In this document: piece after piece, positions 17,281 through 25,753 of the stretch
How the letters are laid out: every line of letters starts with the position of its first letter
How positions within the stretch are numbered: the stretch's first letter is position 1
Source: Pseudomonas coleopterorum
Lineage (GTDB): Bacteria; Pseudomonadota; Gammaproteobacteria; Pseudomonadales; Pseudomonadaceae
NCBI RefSeq assembly: GCF_900105555.1
Contig: NZ_FNTZ01000001.1
Location: 2,604,001-2,668,000, forward strand
Length of the DNA: 64,000 bases
Direction: 5' to 3'
Made by a program: the position numbers and the translations under genes
Notes under the pieces: model-generated
Database searches by the model: none
What the model saw: the letters and a program-made list of their open reading frames with translations, nothing else
Told to the model about the DNA's origin: nothing

Positions 17281-17296
17281 TGCACAAGCCATGCCG
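17281..17296 (-). promoter_or_regulatory. possible sigma-54 promoter for the first ABC importer
   Basis: On the minus strand the site reads CGGCATGGCTTGTGCA. The invariant GG and GC are present with 10-base spacing, but the flanking bases differ from TGGCAYG and TTGCW at two positions. The predicted start is near 17270, 37 bp before the gene. Confidence 0.45.
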
Positions 17297-17447
17297 ACTG
17301 CCCCGCCCCGCTTTTTCGGGGCTTTGCGGGTTTTGCTGGAGGGATTGACGGGGCAGTTTGTTGAAGGGGTGTTGGCTGGCGGACAGTTGTTGGGGAGAAG
17401 CTTTCTCTGTGTTGCAGATCCAGTTTCATCGGTGACTCGAAAACCGC

Positions 17448-17677
17448 CTTCGCGGGCAGAGACCCGCTCCCACAGTGATGCGGATGAGTCTCGTCCTGTG
17501 AAATCAGGGCGGGCGACGAGCCCTCTGCCCGCGAAACGGCCCGGCCTTTTCCACCTAGGCAGGGCGCACTCACACCAATGTGGGAGCGGGTCTCTGCCCG
17601 CGAAAGGGCCCGGCCTTCTCCACCTTGGCAGGGCATACTCACACCAATGTGGGAGCGGGCCTCTGCCCGCGAAAGGG
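17448..17677. repeat. REP cluster right of the RAYT gene end (69-bp tandem unit)
   Basis: Four GTGGGAGCGGG...CCCGCGAA palindromes occur at about 17448-17476, 17508-17537, 17580-17607 and 17649-17677. The last two lie in a directly repeated 69-bp unit sharing the ACTCACACCAATGTGGGAGC stretch. They flank the RAYT gene and match the elements on its other side. The rest of the gap (17297-17447) shows only a CCCCG/CGGGG hairpin around 17306. Confidence 0.88.
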
Positions 17678-17700
17678 CCCGGCCTGCCTGCCGCGCTCAC

Positions 17701-18156
17701 TCAGACCCACACAGCATCCCAGAGCGGATAGTCGCCCAAACGCTCGACCAGCCCAGCCCGCAGCGGATTGGCCACCACATACCGCGCAGCGGCCACGACG
17801 CTCTCTTCACGCCGTAATGCGCGGTCATGGAAACTCGCCTGCCAGAGTGGTCCCGCGCGGCCGGTGTGCCGGTTGAAAGACCTCGCAGAGCGAGATTTCA
17901 CCTCGCGGATCACGCTCGCCAGCGAGCTGGAGTGCAACTCGATCAGCCAGTGCAAGTGGTCGGGCATCAGTACCCATGCCAGCGAAGTTACACGCCCACT
18001 GGCCTGTGCCCGCCGCAGTTCGGTGACGACGTGGCGACCCAGTGACCAGTCGAGGAAAACAGGCTGCCGTGCGAGCACGACGGTGGTGAGAAGGTATGGA
18101 CGTCCAGGCTCGGAATATCGGCCAAGACGCAGGCTTTTCGAGGTGTAGTTCGGCAT
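17701..18156 (-). mobile_element. REP-associated tyrosine transposase (RAYT)
   Basis: This 151-residue protein is a single-domain transposase of the IS200/IS605-related RAYT group, which acts on REP sequences by single-strand tyrosine chemistry. The HUH motif is visible as MPDHLHWLIE, and the probable catalytic tyrosine lies in AARYVVANPLRAGLV. The opening YSEPGRPYLLTTVV and the block FNRHTGRAGPLWQASFHDRAL are typical. The reading frame looks intact. The gene is bracketed on both sides by GTGGGAGCGGG-type REPs, presumably its substrates. It does not look like a self-mobile insertion sequence because terminal inverted repeats are lacking. Confidence 0.92.
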
Positions 18157-18240
18157 GCCAGGCTCTTTGAAGAAAACCTGGAATGTATAGGTTTGGTGAT
18201 GGTCGGGAACGGGTTGATGATCACTGGATGTGTCGTGGCC

Positions 18241-18430
18241 GAGGGCGCTTTCGCGGGCAGAGACCCGCTCCCACAGGGGTTGGGCGTGATTGGTGCGGTT
18301 TGGCTATGGGATGCAGGTAATGGCTACTGGATGTGTTGTGGCCGAGGGCGCTTTCGCGGGCAGAGACCTGCTCCCACAGGGGTGCGGGGGAGTTTCATCC
18401 CTGTGGGAGCGGGTCTCTGCCCGCGAAGGG
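18241..18430. repeat. REP cluster left of the RAYT gene start (103-bp duplication)
   Basis: Two direct copies of a unit with TTTCGCGGGCAGAGACC and GCTCCCACAGGGGT start at 18241 and 18344, a 103-bp period. An inverted copy (CTGTGGGAGCGGGTCTCTGC) follows at about 18400-18430. They are the same flavour as the repeats on the other side of the RAYT gene. Confidence 0.88.
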
Positions 18431-18460
18431 GCCTGGCCTGCTTTACGCGTTTCCACCGGA

Positions 18461-20284
18461 CTACGCCAACGCCAGCTCCTCGTCGTACGGGTTCTGGGCC
18501 TGGCGGCTCCAGAGGCGGAAGTACTGGCCCTGCTGGGCCAGCAGGTCATCGTGAGAGCCGTCTTCGATGATGCGACCGTCTTCGAACACCAGGATGCGGT
18601 CCAGGTGGGCGACCGTCGACAGCCGGTGGGCGACGACGATCACGGTCTTGTCCTGCATGATTTCGTCGAGCTTCTCCTGGATGAACCGTTCGGTGATCGA
18701 GTCCAGCGCCGAAGTCGCCTCGTCCATCACTAGAATGGGCGCGTTCTTGAGCAACACCCGGGCGATGGCGATACGCTGCCGTTGCCCCCCGGAAAGCTTC
18801 ACGCCACGTTCACCCACCAGCGACTCGGCACCCTGGTCCATGCCGTCGATGAACGCGCTCGCACCGGCGCGATGGATGGCCTGGGCCAGTTCCTGGGGGC
18901 TGGCATCCAGGCGACCGTAGTTGATGTTTTCGGCGATGCTGCGGTGAAACAGGCCCGGTTCCTGAGGGATCAGGCCGATCTGCTGATGAAGTGAATGCTG
19001 GGTCACCCTGCGCACATCCTGGCCATCGATCAACACCTGCCCTTGATTGACGTCGTACAGACGCAACAGCAGGTTGAGCAGCGACGACTTGCCCGAGCCG
19101 GAAGTGCCGACCAGGCCAACCCGCTGTCCCGCCGGGATGGACAACTGCAGATGCTCGAACACCGGCTTCTGCGGCGAATAACCAAAGCTCACATCGCGAA
19201 ATTCGATGGCCCCGCGCACCGCGGCGAGCGGCTGCGCATCGGGCTCGTCCACCACTTCATGGGGCCGGATCAAGGTGCGCACGCCGTTGGCGATGTTGCC
19301 GGTAGCCTCGAAGAAATCCAGAAAGCGCCGCGACAGGTTGGCGACGTCGGTGATGATCAACAGCGACAGGCTGGTGGCCATCACGAAGGTGGCGATGTCG
19401 ATGCTGCCCAGGCGCCAGAGGTACAGGGCGATCAGCAGCATGCCGACCTTGAGCGACATTCCGCAGATCGACTGGAACCAGCGGATCTTCTCCATGTAAC
19501 CGAACGAGCGGCCGGCGGCCTTCAGCTCGCGGTCCAGGTAATCGCCCAGGTAGCGATGTTCGAACGAATGCCGGGCGAACAGGCGGATGTTGGTCAGGTT
19601 GGACACCGCATCCACCACCTTGCCGTTACTGGTGCTGCGCGCCGCCGAGTATTGCTGGGACAGCGGGTGACTGCGCTTGGCCAGGAAATAGCAGACGGTG
19701 ATGAACGCCACCGACCAGCCGAGCATGAACAGCGCCAGCCAGACCGACGCTGTGGCCAATACCGCCACGGCCAGGGTCAGGGTGACCAGCAGCGGAATCA
19801 GGTCGAACAGCAACAGCGCCAGCGCCTGGCCCACGCCCATGGAGACTTCGGAGATCTTGTGCGCCAGGGCGCCGGCGAATTCGCTGCTGACGAAGCGATG
19901 GGAGTGGCGCTGCAGGTAGGCGTACACCGCGTGAGTGACCGTGCGCCGTTGCAGTGGCAAGACGCGGATATGCGCGCCGGTGGCGCCGCGGGTACACAGC
20001 ACTTCGAGCACCAGCAGGCCGGCGAACAGCAGCAGCGGCCGGCCCAGAGTTTGCCAGTCCAGATTGGCCGCGCTGGCGGTGCTGACCACTCGGGTGATCT
20101 GCCCCAGCACCCAGGGCACCAGCACCGTGCAGGTCACTGCCACTACCTGCAACAGCAGGATCGCCAGGTACCAACCGCGGAAATGGCCGACGAAGAAACG
20201 GGCGAAGGCGAAAGGCGTCTCCGGCAGCGACTGGATGTTCCAGCTGCGCAGGGCGTGTTGACGTTCCTTGTACGAGGGTTTCAA
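18461..20284 (-). CDS. ABC exporter half-transporter (fused transmembrane and ATPase domains)
   Basis: This 607-residue exporter subunit has an N-terminal six-helix transmembrane domain (about residues 35-330) and a C-terminal nucleotide-binding domain. The ATPase has Walker A GTSGSGKSS, the Q-loop in GLIPQEPGLF, signature LSGGQRQRIAIAR, Walker B ILVMDEATSALD and the H-loop in VVAHRLSTV. It would work as a homodimer, as in the MsbA/multidrug/lipid families. It sits alone between the two importer operons and is bordered by repeats on both sides. Its cargo is unknown; it could export a toxic product of the neighbouring catabolism, which is speculation. Confidence 0.93.
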   Translation of the reverse strand: MKPSYKERQHALRSWNIQSLPETPFAFARFFVGHFRGWYLAILLLQVVAVTCTVLVPWVLGQITRVVSTASAANLDWQTLGRPLLLFAGLLVLEVLCTRGATGAHIRVLPLQRRTVTHAVYAYLQRHSHRFVSSEFAGALAHKISEVSMGVGQALALLLFDLIPLLVTLTLAVAVLATASVWLALFMLGWSVAFITVCYFLAKRSHPLSQQYSAARSTSNGKVVDAVSNLTNIRLFARHSFEHRYLGDYLDRELKAAGRSFGYMEKIRWFQSICGMSLKVGMLLIALYLWRLGSIDIATFVMATSLSLLIITDVANLSRRFLDFFEATGNIANGVRTLIRPHEVVDEPDAQPLAAVRGAIEFRDVSFGYSPQKPVFEHLQLSIPAGQRVGLVGTSGSGKSSLLNLLLRLYDVNQGQVLIDGQDVRRVTQHSLHQQIGLIPQEPGLFHRSIAENINYGRLDASPQELAQAIHRAGASAFIDGMDQGAESLVGERGVKLSGGQRQRIAIARVLLKNAPILVMDEATSALDSITERFIQEKLDEIMQDKTVIVVAHRLSTVAHLDRILVFEDGRIIEDGSHDDLLAQQGQYFRLWSRQAQNPYDEELALA

Positions 20285-20424
20285 ACGGTAGTCTCCAAGT
20301 GTCAGCGGCGCGGGCCGCGTTTGGGGTGTTGCGTTTCTACTGGTGCACCGCGTATACCGCCGACGCGGCTCGCGCCGCTGCTACAGAGGAACGCGTGGAC
20401 CGTGCGTCCGGTGTGCCGGGCGGA

Positions 20425-20725
20425 CCGTGTAGCAGCGGCGCGAGCCGCGTCCGGTGTGCCGAGCGGACCGTGTAGCAGCGGCGCAAGCCGCGTCCGGTGT
20501 GCCGAGCGGACCGTGTAGCAGCGGCGCGAGCCGCGTCCGGTGTGCCGAGCGGACCCTGTAGCAGCGGCGCGAGCCGCGTCCGGTGTGCCAAGCGGACCCT
20601 GTAGCAGCGGCGCAAGCCGCGTCCGGTGTGCCAAGCGGACCGTGTAGCAGCGGCGCGAGCCGCGTCCAGTGTGCCAAGCGGACCCTGTAGCAGCGGCGCA
20701 AGCCGCGTCCGGTGTGCCAAGCGGA
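20425..20725. repeat. tandem array of seven 43-bp units built on a REP-like core
   Basis: Seven units of exactly 43 bp follow without interruption. Each contains TGTAGCAGCGGCGCRAGCCG followed by CGTCCRGTGTGCCRAGCGGA. Variation is confined to a few positions: an R at the central G/A, CCG versus CCC at the unit start, and GCCGAG versus GCCAAG. A degenerate partial unit (20398-20424) and an inverted REP core (about 20358-20383) lie to the left. The array fills the gap between the exporter start and the second importer ATPase. Confidence 0.95.
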
Positions 20726-20741
20726 CCCTGTCGGGCTCGGC

Positions 20742-22400
20742 TCAGATCGCCAAGGGTAGATAGGTCAGCGCACGCAGGGCGCCGGTCTGCAGGGTCGGTA
20801 CGGCGCTGAGCAAGGCTTGGGTGTAAGGGTGTTGCGGGCGGTCGAGGACCTGTCGCACCGCGCCCGCCTCCACCACCTCGCCATCCTTCATCACCAGCAC
20901 ATGGTCACTGACGTGGTTGATCACCCCCAGGTCGTGGGAAATGAACAGGCACGCCAGCCCCAGCCGATTCTTCAGGTCGTCGAGCAATTCCAGAATCTGC
21001 GCCTGCACCGACACGTCCAGCGCCGACACCGGCTCGTCACACACCAGAATCTGCGGCTCGGCCGCCAGCGCGCGGGCAATCGCGATACGCTGGCGTTGCC
21101 CTCCGGACAACTCGATGGGTCGCCGATCGATTACCGCAGCGTCCATCTTCACCAGCGCCAGCAAGTGCTGGGCCCGGCTCTCCCACGTTGCACGGGGATG
21201 ACCCGCCACCTGCAACGCCTCGAACAGCACCTTTTGCACCGTGTAGCGCGGATCGAACGAGCTCAGCGGATCCTGGAACACCACCTGAATGCTGTGCCGA
21301 GCCTTCGCCTGCTGGGCCTTGTCGAGATCGGACCAGCGCTGGCCGTTGATCCACACCTGACCGCTGTCGGGACGTTCCAGTCCCAGGATCATGCGCGTAA
21401 GGGTGGTCTTGCCCGACCCGGATTCGCCGACGATGCCCAAGGTCCGGCCACGCTCCAGGCGCAGGGATACATCCGCGACCACCCTGCGCACCCGCCCGTC
21501 CGGACCTGGGAAGGACTTGCTCAGGTGTTCGGCACGAAGCAGAACTTCGCCAGTTTGAGGTATCTCGGCAACGATCGGCGCGTTACCGTAGGCGCGGCGA
21601 AAGTGCACCGCGGTACCAGCTGCCAGCAGGCTCTGGGTATAGGGATGGCGAGGGTCGCGCAGGATCTGGTCGACACTGCCCAGCTCCACGATCACCCCGT
21701 GCTGCATCACCGCAATGCGTGTGGCCAGGCGTGCGACCACCGCCAGGTCATGGCTGACGATGAGCATGGCGGTGTCTGCGCCGCGCAGCGATTCGAGCAG
21801 GCTCATGACCTGTGCCTGAACGGTGGCGTCCAGCGCCGTGGTGGGTTCGTCGGCGATCAGCAGGCGCGGGTTGCAGGCGATGGCCGAGGCGATCAGGGCA
21901 CGCTGGCGCAAGCCTCCTGACAACTGGCCCGGATGCTGGCGCGCACGCAGTTCCGGCTCGGGAACACCGACCGAGCGCAACAGCTCGATGACCCGCGCAT
22001 CGCGCTGCTGGCGCTTCAGGTCGGTGTGCAGGCGCAGCGGCTCGGCGATCTCCTGGCCGACCCGCCGCAGCGGGTCCAGGGAACCCAACGCATCCTGCAT
22101 GACGAAGCCCAACTGAGCGCCGCGCAATTGCAGCCAGTCCTTCTCGCGCAGCGTGCGCAGATCCTGCCCGGCGAATGACAAGCGCTCGGCGCGGACCTGA
22201 GCGTGTGCCCCTGTCAGCCCGGCCAGGGTACGCGAGGTCACGCTCTTGCCCGAACCGGATTCGCCCACCAGCGCCAGGCACTCACTGGCGCTCAACTGGA
22301 AGCTGATCCCGCGGATCACCGGCTGCGCCTGGCCGGCGAAAGCGACGTGCAGATCCTGTACATCGAGCACCGACGGCGCTGGCTGGACGATGGCATTCAT
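20742..22400 (-). CDS. ABC importer ATPase with two fused nucleotide-binding domains (second system)
   Basis: This 552-residue protein is a two-cassette ATPase like the one at 12008-13720. Walker A motifs are GESGSGKSVTSR and GESGSGKTTLTR, signatures LSGGLRQRALIA and LSGGQRQRIAIARA, and Walker B motifs LLIADEPTTALDATV and ILVCDEPVSALDVSV. The start overlaps the stop of the DppC-type permease by 4 bases. It is the last gene of the long minus-strand operon that includes a TonB receptor, binding protein, permeases and three oxidoreductases. A 43-bp tandem array lies immediately after its stop codon. Confidence 0.95.
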   Translation of the reverse strand: MNAIVQPAPSVLDVQDLHVAFAGQAQPVIRGISFQLSASECLALVGESGSGKSVTSRTLAGLTGAHAQVRAERLSFAGQDLRTLREKDWLQLRGAQLGFVMQDALGSLDPLRRVGQEIAEPLRLHTDLKRQQRDARVIELLRSVGVPEPELRARQHPGQLSGGLRQRALIASAIACNPRLLIADEPTTALDATVQAQVMSLLESLRGADTAMLIVSHDLAVVARLATRIAVMQHGVIVELGSVDQILRDPRHPYTQSLLAAGTAVHFRRAYGNAPIVAEIPQTGEVLLRAEHLSKSFPGPDGRVRRVVADVSLRLERGRTLGIVGESGSGKTTLTRMILGLERPDSGQVWINGQRWSDLDKAQQAKARHSIQVVFQDPLSSFDPRYTVQKVLFEALQVAGHPRATWESRAQHLLALVKMDAAVIDRRPIELSGGQRQRIAIARALAAEPQILVCDEPVSALDVSVQAQILELLDDLKNRLGLACLFISHDLGVINHVSDHVLVMKDGEVVEAGAVRQVLDRPQHPYTQALLSAVPTLQTGALRALTYLPLAI

Positions 22401-23287
22401 AAGCGTTTTCCTTCGCTGCGACGCAGCAGTTCACGGCCGATGGCGGTGATCGAAATGACGGTGCAGGTGATCGCCAGCGCCGGCCAGGCGACCAGCCACC
22501 AGGCGTTGGCGAGGAAGTTGCGGCCGATGGCGAGCATGGTCCCCCACTCCGGCGCAGGCGGCGGCGCACCAAAACCGAGGAAGCTCAACGCAGCGCCTGC
22601 GGTGATGTTGCCGCCAATGCCGATGGTGGCCAGGATCAACACCGGCTTGATCGCATTGGGCAGTACGTGTCGCCCGATCACCGCGGCGCGCCCCAGGCCC
22701 AGGGTGGTCGCCGCTTCCACGTAACCGGCGCCACGCACCACCTGAGTTTGCGCGCGCACCAGGCGGGCGTAGCGCGGCACGCTGGCGATGCCGACGGCGA
22801 TGATCAGGTTCAAGGTGCCCTGACCGAAGAAGGTGATGATCACCAGCGCCAGCAGCAGATCGGGGAACGCCAGCAGCACGTCCACGCTGCGCATGACCGC
22901 CGCGTCCAGCCAGCGTGGCCCCAAGCCTGCGGCCACGCCCAGCAAGGTGCCCAGTGCCAGCCCCATGGCCGTGGCCGCCAGGCCCAGCAGCAGCGAGGGT
23001 CGCACGCCGTGAATCAGGCGGCTGAGTACATCGCGGCCATTCTCGTCGGTGCCCAGCCAATGCAACGCATCGGGCGCGCGATACGCCTGGCGCGCCACGG
23101 CATCGAGCGGGTCGATCGACGTCAACAGGCTTGGGGCGATGGCCGCCACCACCAGCAGCAGCACGAAGGCGCCGGCCAGCGCCAGACCTGGGCGCAACCG
23201 GGTGCGGGCGCGCCGACGGCCGATGCCGGCGTCCAGTGTGCCCGCCGGGACCGGGCCCAGCATCGTGGGCGATGAACTGATTGCCAT
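22397..23287 (-). CDS. ABC importer permease (DppC type, second system)
   Basis: This 296-residue DppC-type permease has the N-terminal helix LALAGAFVLLLVVAAIAPSLL, the segment HWLGTDENGRDVLSR, the loop EAATTLGLGRAAVIGRHVLPN and the C-terminal LSFLGFGAPPPAPEWG. I take the ATG at 23287, 28 bp after the aldo/keto reductase stop. Its partner permease is not adjacent: it lies 3.8 kb upstream in the same operon, with three oxidoreductase genes in between, an unusual order for this importer family. Confidence 0.94.
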   Translation of the reverse strand: MAISSSPTMLGPVPAGTLDAGIGRRRARTRLRPGLALAGAFVLLLVVAAIAPSLLTSIDPLDAVARQAYRAPDALHWLGTDENGRDVLSRLIHGVRPSLLLGLAATAMGLALGTLLGVAAGLGPRWLDAAVMRSVDVLLAFPDLLLALVIITFFGQGTLNLIIAVGIASVPRYARLVRAQTQVVRGAGYVEAATTLGLGRAAVIGRHVLPNAIKPVLILATIGIGGNITAGAALSFLGFGAPPPAPEWGTMLAIGRNFLANAWWLVAWPALAITCTVISITAIGRELLRRSEGKRL

Positions 23288-23315
23288 GGACGATTCTCCG
23301 TACGGCAAGCGCCGA

Positions 23316-24368
23316 TCAAGGCGCCGGGTTGGGGGTCGCGCGATGGATCTCGGCGATCTTGTCCAGCAAGGTCGGGGTGAACTCGATGTCCAGCGCACTG
23401 AAGTTGTCCTGCAACTGCGCCTCGCTCGTTTGCCCGGTCAGCACGCTGCTGACGAATGGCTGCCGGGCGACGAAGCCCAGGGCCAGTTGCGCAGGCGTAT
23501 AGCCGTAGTCTTTGGCCAACTGCACGTAGGCGGCGATGGCGCGGCTGGCCGATTCGCTGTCGTAGCGGTTAAAGGTGCGGTACACCGAGGTCAAACGCGA
23601 ACCCTGCGGTCGCGCGCCGTTCAGGTATTTGCCGGTGAGGGTGCCGAACGCCAGTGGCGAATAGGCCAGCAACCCTACCCCTTCGCGATGGCTGAACTCC
23701 GACAGCCCGCCTTCGTACAACCGGTTCAACAGGCTGTAGGGATTCTGCACACTGGCAATGCGCGGCAGCCCGCGTTGCTCGGCCTGTTGGAGAAAGCGCG
23801 CCACGCCCCAGGGCGTCTCGTTGGAGACACCGATGTGACGGATCTTGCCGGCCTCGACCAGTTCCCCGAGCACCTCCAGGGTTTCTTCGATGGCAACGCT
23901 GCCACTGTCGTCGATATAGGGGTATTCACGTTGACCGAAGATATTGGTGGTGCGATCGGGCCAATGCAGCTGGTAGAGGTCCAGGTAATCGGTGTGCAGA
24001 CGCTTGAGGCTGCCTTCCAGCGCGGCGGTGATGTTGGCACGGTCGTGGCGGGTCAAGCCGTCGCGGATGTGGCCGCCGGTGCCCGGCTGGCGCGGTGGGC
24101 CGATGATCTTGCTGGCCAGCACGATGTCGGCACGACGCCCGCTGCGTTGCAGCCAGGTGCCGATGAAGCGCTCGGTGCTGCCCCAGGTATCGGCATGGGT
24201 CGGTGTGGGATACATCTCTGCGGTGTCGATCAGATTGACGCCGTGCGCCAGGGCCAGGTCCAGTTGCCGATGGGCGTCCTGCTCGCTGTTCTGATGCCCC
24301 CAGGTCATGGTGCCCAGGCCCAGCAGGCTGACGTTGAGATCGGTGTTGCCAAGGGTGCGATAGTTCAT
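23316..24368 (-). CDS. aldo/keto reductase (Tas-like)
   Basis: This 350-residue NADPH-dependent reductase has a TIM-barrel fold. Family features are LGLGTMTWG near the start, the catalytic Asp and Tyr in NLIDTAEMYP, the catalytic lysine in LASKIIG, the histidine in LYQLHWPD, and the cofactor-binding VLTGQTSEAQLQDN near the end. It resembles the E. coli Tas group. It lies in the uptake/oxygenase operon between the FMN monooxygenase and the DppC permease, so it probably reduces an aldehyde or ketone released by oxidative cleavage of the imported compound. That role is inferred from context. Confidence 0.92.
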   Translation of the reverse strand: MNYRTLGNTDLNVSLLGLGTMTWGHQNSEQDAHRQLDLALAHGVNLIDTAEMYPTPTHADTWGSTERFIGTWLQRSGRRADIVLASKIIGPPRQPGTGGHIRDGLTRHDRANITAALEGSLKRLHTDYLDLYQLHWPDRTTNIFGQREYPYIDDSGSVAIEETLEVLGELVEAGKIRHIGVSNETPWGVARFLQQAEQRGLPRIASVQNPYSLLNRLYEGGLSEFSHREGVGLLAYSPLAFGTLTGKYLNGARPQGSRLTSVYRTFNRYDSESASRAIAAYVQLAKDYGYTPAQLALGFVARQPFVSSVLTGQTSEAQLQDNFSALDIEFTPTLLDKIAEIHRATPNPAP

Positions 24369-24401
24369 GGTTCGAATCGGTCCGTTGCGGGTGAGAGAGG
24401 T

Positions 24402-25733
24402 TCAGGCGCTGTGTGCGTACTGGCTGGTCGGATACGGCAGGCCCAGGTGATCGCGCAGGGTGTGGCCGCTGTATTCGTGGCGGAACACGCCGCGCTGGCG
24501 CAGCAGCGGCACCACTTCATCGACGAAGATCTCGACGCCGGAGGGGAACATGTCCGGCATGATGTTGAAGCCGTCGGCGGCACCGGCCAGAAACCAGTGC
24601 TCCAGGGTGTCGGCGACCTGCTCCGGGGTGCCGACCAGCAGGCGATGGCCCACCAGAATGCGCCGCGACAGTTGGCGGATGCTGAGGTTTTCCCGACGCG
24701 CCAGGTTCAGCTGGGCTTCCAGAAACCCGTGGGAGCCGCGTTCGAACGAGGCCACCGGGCCGATCTTGTCCCAAGGCAAGGGTGCGTCGGGGTCCAGCTC
24801 GGCCACGCTCAGGCCGACGCGCGCCGCCACCTGATACAGCAAGCCTTCTTCGCCGTGGAAATCGTTGAGCCGATCGAAACGCGCGTGGGCTTCGGCTTCG
24901 GTACTGCCGATCACCGTCGACAGGCCCGGCATGATCTTCAGGTGCGCCGGATTGCGCCCCCACTGCCGGGCGCGGTGTTTCATTTCCTGATAGAAGCCCT
25001 GGCCGTCTTCCAAGGTGGTCTGGGTGGTGAAGATCGCATCGGCGTAGCGCGAGCCCAGCGCCTTGCCGCCTTCGGAGGAGCCGGCCTGCACCAGCACCGG
25101 TCGGCCCTGGGGCGAGCGCGGCAGGTTGAGCGGGCCCTTCACCGAAAAGTGCTCGCCGACGAAGTTGGGGGTGTGCACCTTGGCCGGGTCGGCGAAACGG
25201 CCGCTGGCGGCATCACCGATGATGGCGTCGTCTTCCCAGCTGTCCCACAGCTTGAGGGTGATGTCGATGAATTCGTCGGCGCGGGCGTAGCGGTCCACGT
25301 GCAGCGGCGCGCCGGCCAGGCCGAAGTTCTGCGCGGCTGCATCGCCGGCGTTGGTCACCACGTTCCAGGCCGCCCGACCGCCGCTGATGTGGTCCAGCGA
25401 AGAGAAGCGCCGCGCCAGGTTGAACGGATCGTTGTAGGTGCTGGACGCGGTGGCGATCACCCCGATGCGTTGCGTGGCCAGCGCCACGGCGGTCAGCAGT
25501 ACCGTGGGCTCCAGGCGACCGGCCGGGTGCTGCGCCACGTCGCCGCCCAGCGCCGGACCGTCGGCGAGGAAGATCGCATCCAGCGTGCCGCGTTCGGAGA
25601 TGCGCGCGATGTTGCAGTAATACTCGGCGTCCAGATAGGCATTGGCCGGCACCTCCCCCGCCCGCCAGGCGGCCGCGTGGGCGCCGAAGCCGAGGATGTT
25701 CATGCCGATGCTCATTTGCGGTTTGGGGCTCAT
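24402..25733 (-). CDS. LLM-class FMN-dependent monooxygenase (NtaA/SnaA/DszA family)
   Basis: This 443-residue enzyme belongs to the bacterial-luciferase-like group that uses FMNH2 from a separate reductase. Diagnostic blocks are NILGFGAHAAAWR, the signature SSLDHISGGRAAWNVVTN, and VLVQAGSSEGGKALGSRYADAIF. Relatives cleave nitrilotriacetate or EDTA, reduce streptogramin precursors, or open the sulfone ring in dibenzothiophene desulfurisation (DszA), so the family covers C-N and C-S cleavage. Its neighbour at 25754-27040 resembles DszC, giving a DszC/DszA-like pair. No flavin reductase gene is visible in the window. AAGGAA precedes the start. Confidence 0.93.
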   Translation of the reverse strand: MSPKPQMSIGMNILGFGAHAAAWRAGEVPANAYLDAEYYCNIARISERGTLDAIFLADGPALGGDVAQHPAGRLEPTVLLTAVALATQRIGVIATASSTYNDPFNLARRFSSLDHISGGRAAWNVVTNAGDAAAQNFGLAGAPLHVDRYARADEFIDITLKLWDSWEDDAIIGDAASGRFADPAKVHTPNFVGEHFSVKGPLNLPRSPQGRPVLVQAGSSEGGKALGSRYADAIFTTQTTLEDGQGFYQEMKHRARQWGRNPAHLKIMPGLSTVIGSTEAEAHARFDRLNDFHGEEGLLYQVAARVGLSVAELDPDAPLPWDKIGPVASFERGSHGFLEAQLNLARRENLSIRQLSRRILVGHRLLVGTPEQVADTLEHWFLAGAADGFNIMPDMFPSGVEIFVDEVVPLLRQRGVFRHEYSGHTLRDHLGLPYPTSQYAHSA

Positions 25734-25753
25734 GGCGGTTCCTTGGAAACGGT

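Noticed and set aside
20302..20720. Several repetitive open frames inside the 43-bp array
   Set aside because: They are translations of the tandem repeat with periodic residues and no ribosome-binding site.
20425..20725. CRISPR array
   Set aside because: The 43-bp units follow directly with no unique spacers, the unit contains a REP core, and no cas gene is present.
24360..24380. tRNA-like GGTTCGAATC
   Set aside because: It lies at the start of the aldo/keto reductase gene without the acceptor, D or anticodon stems.
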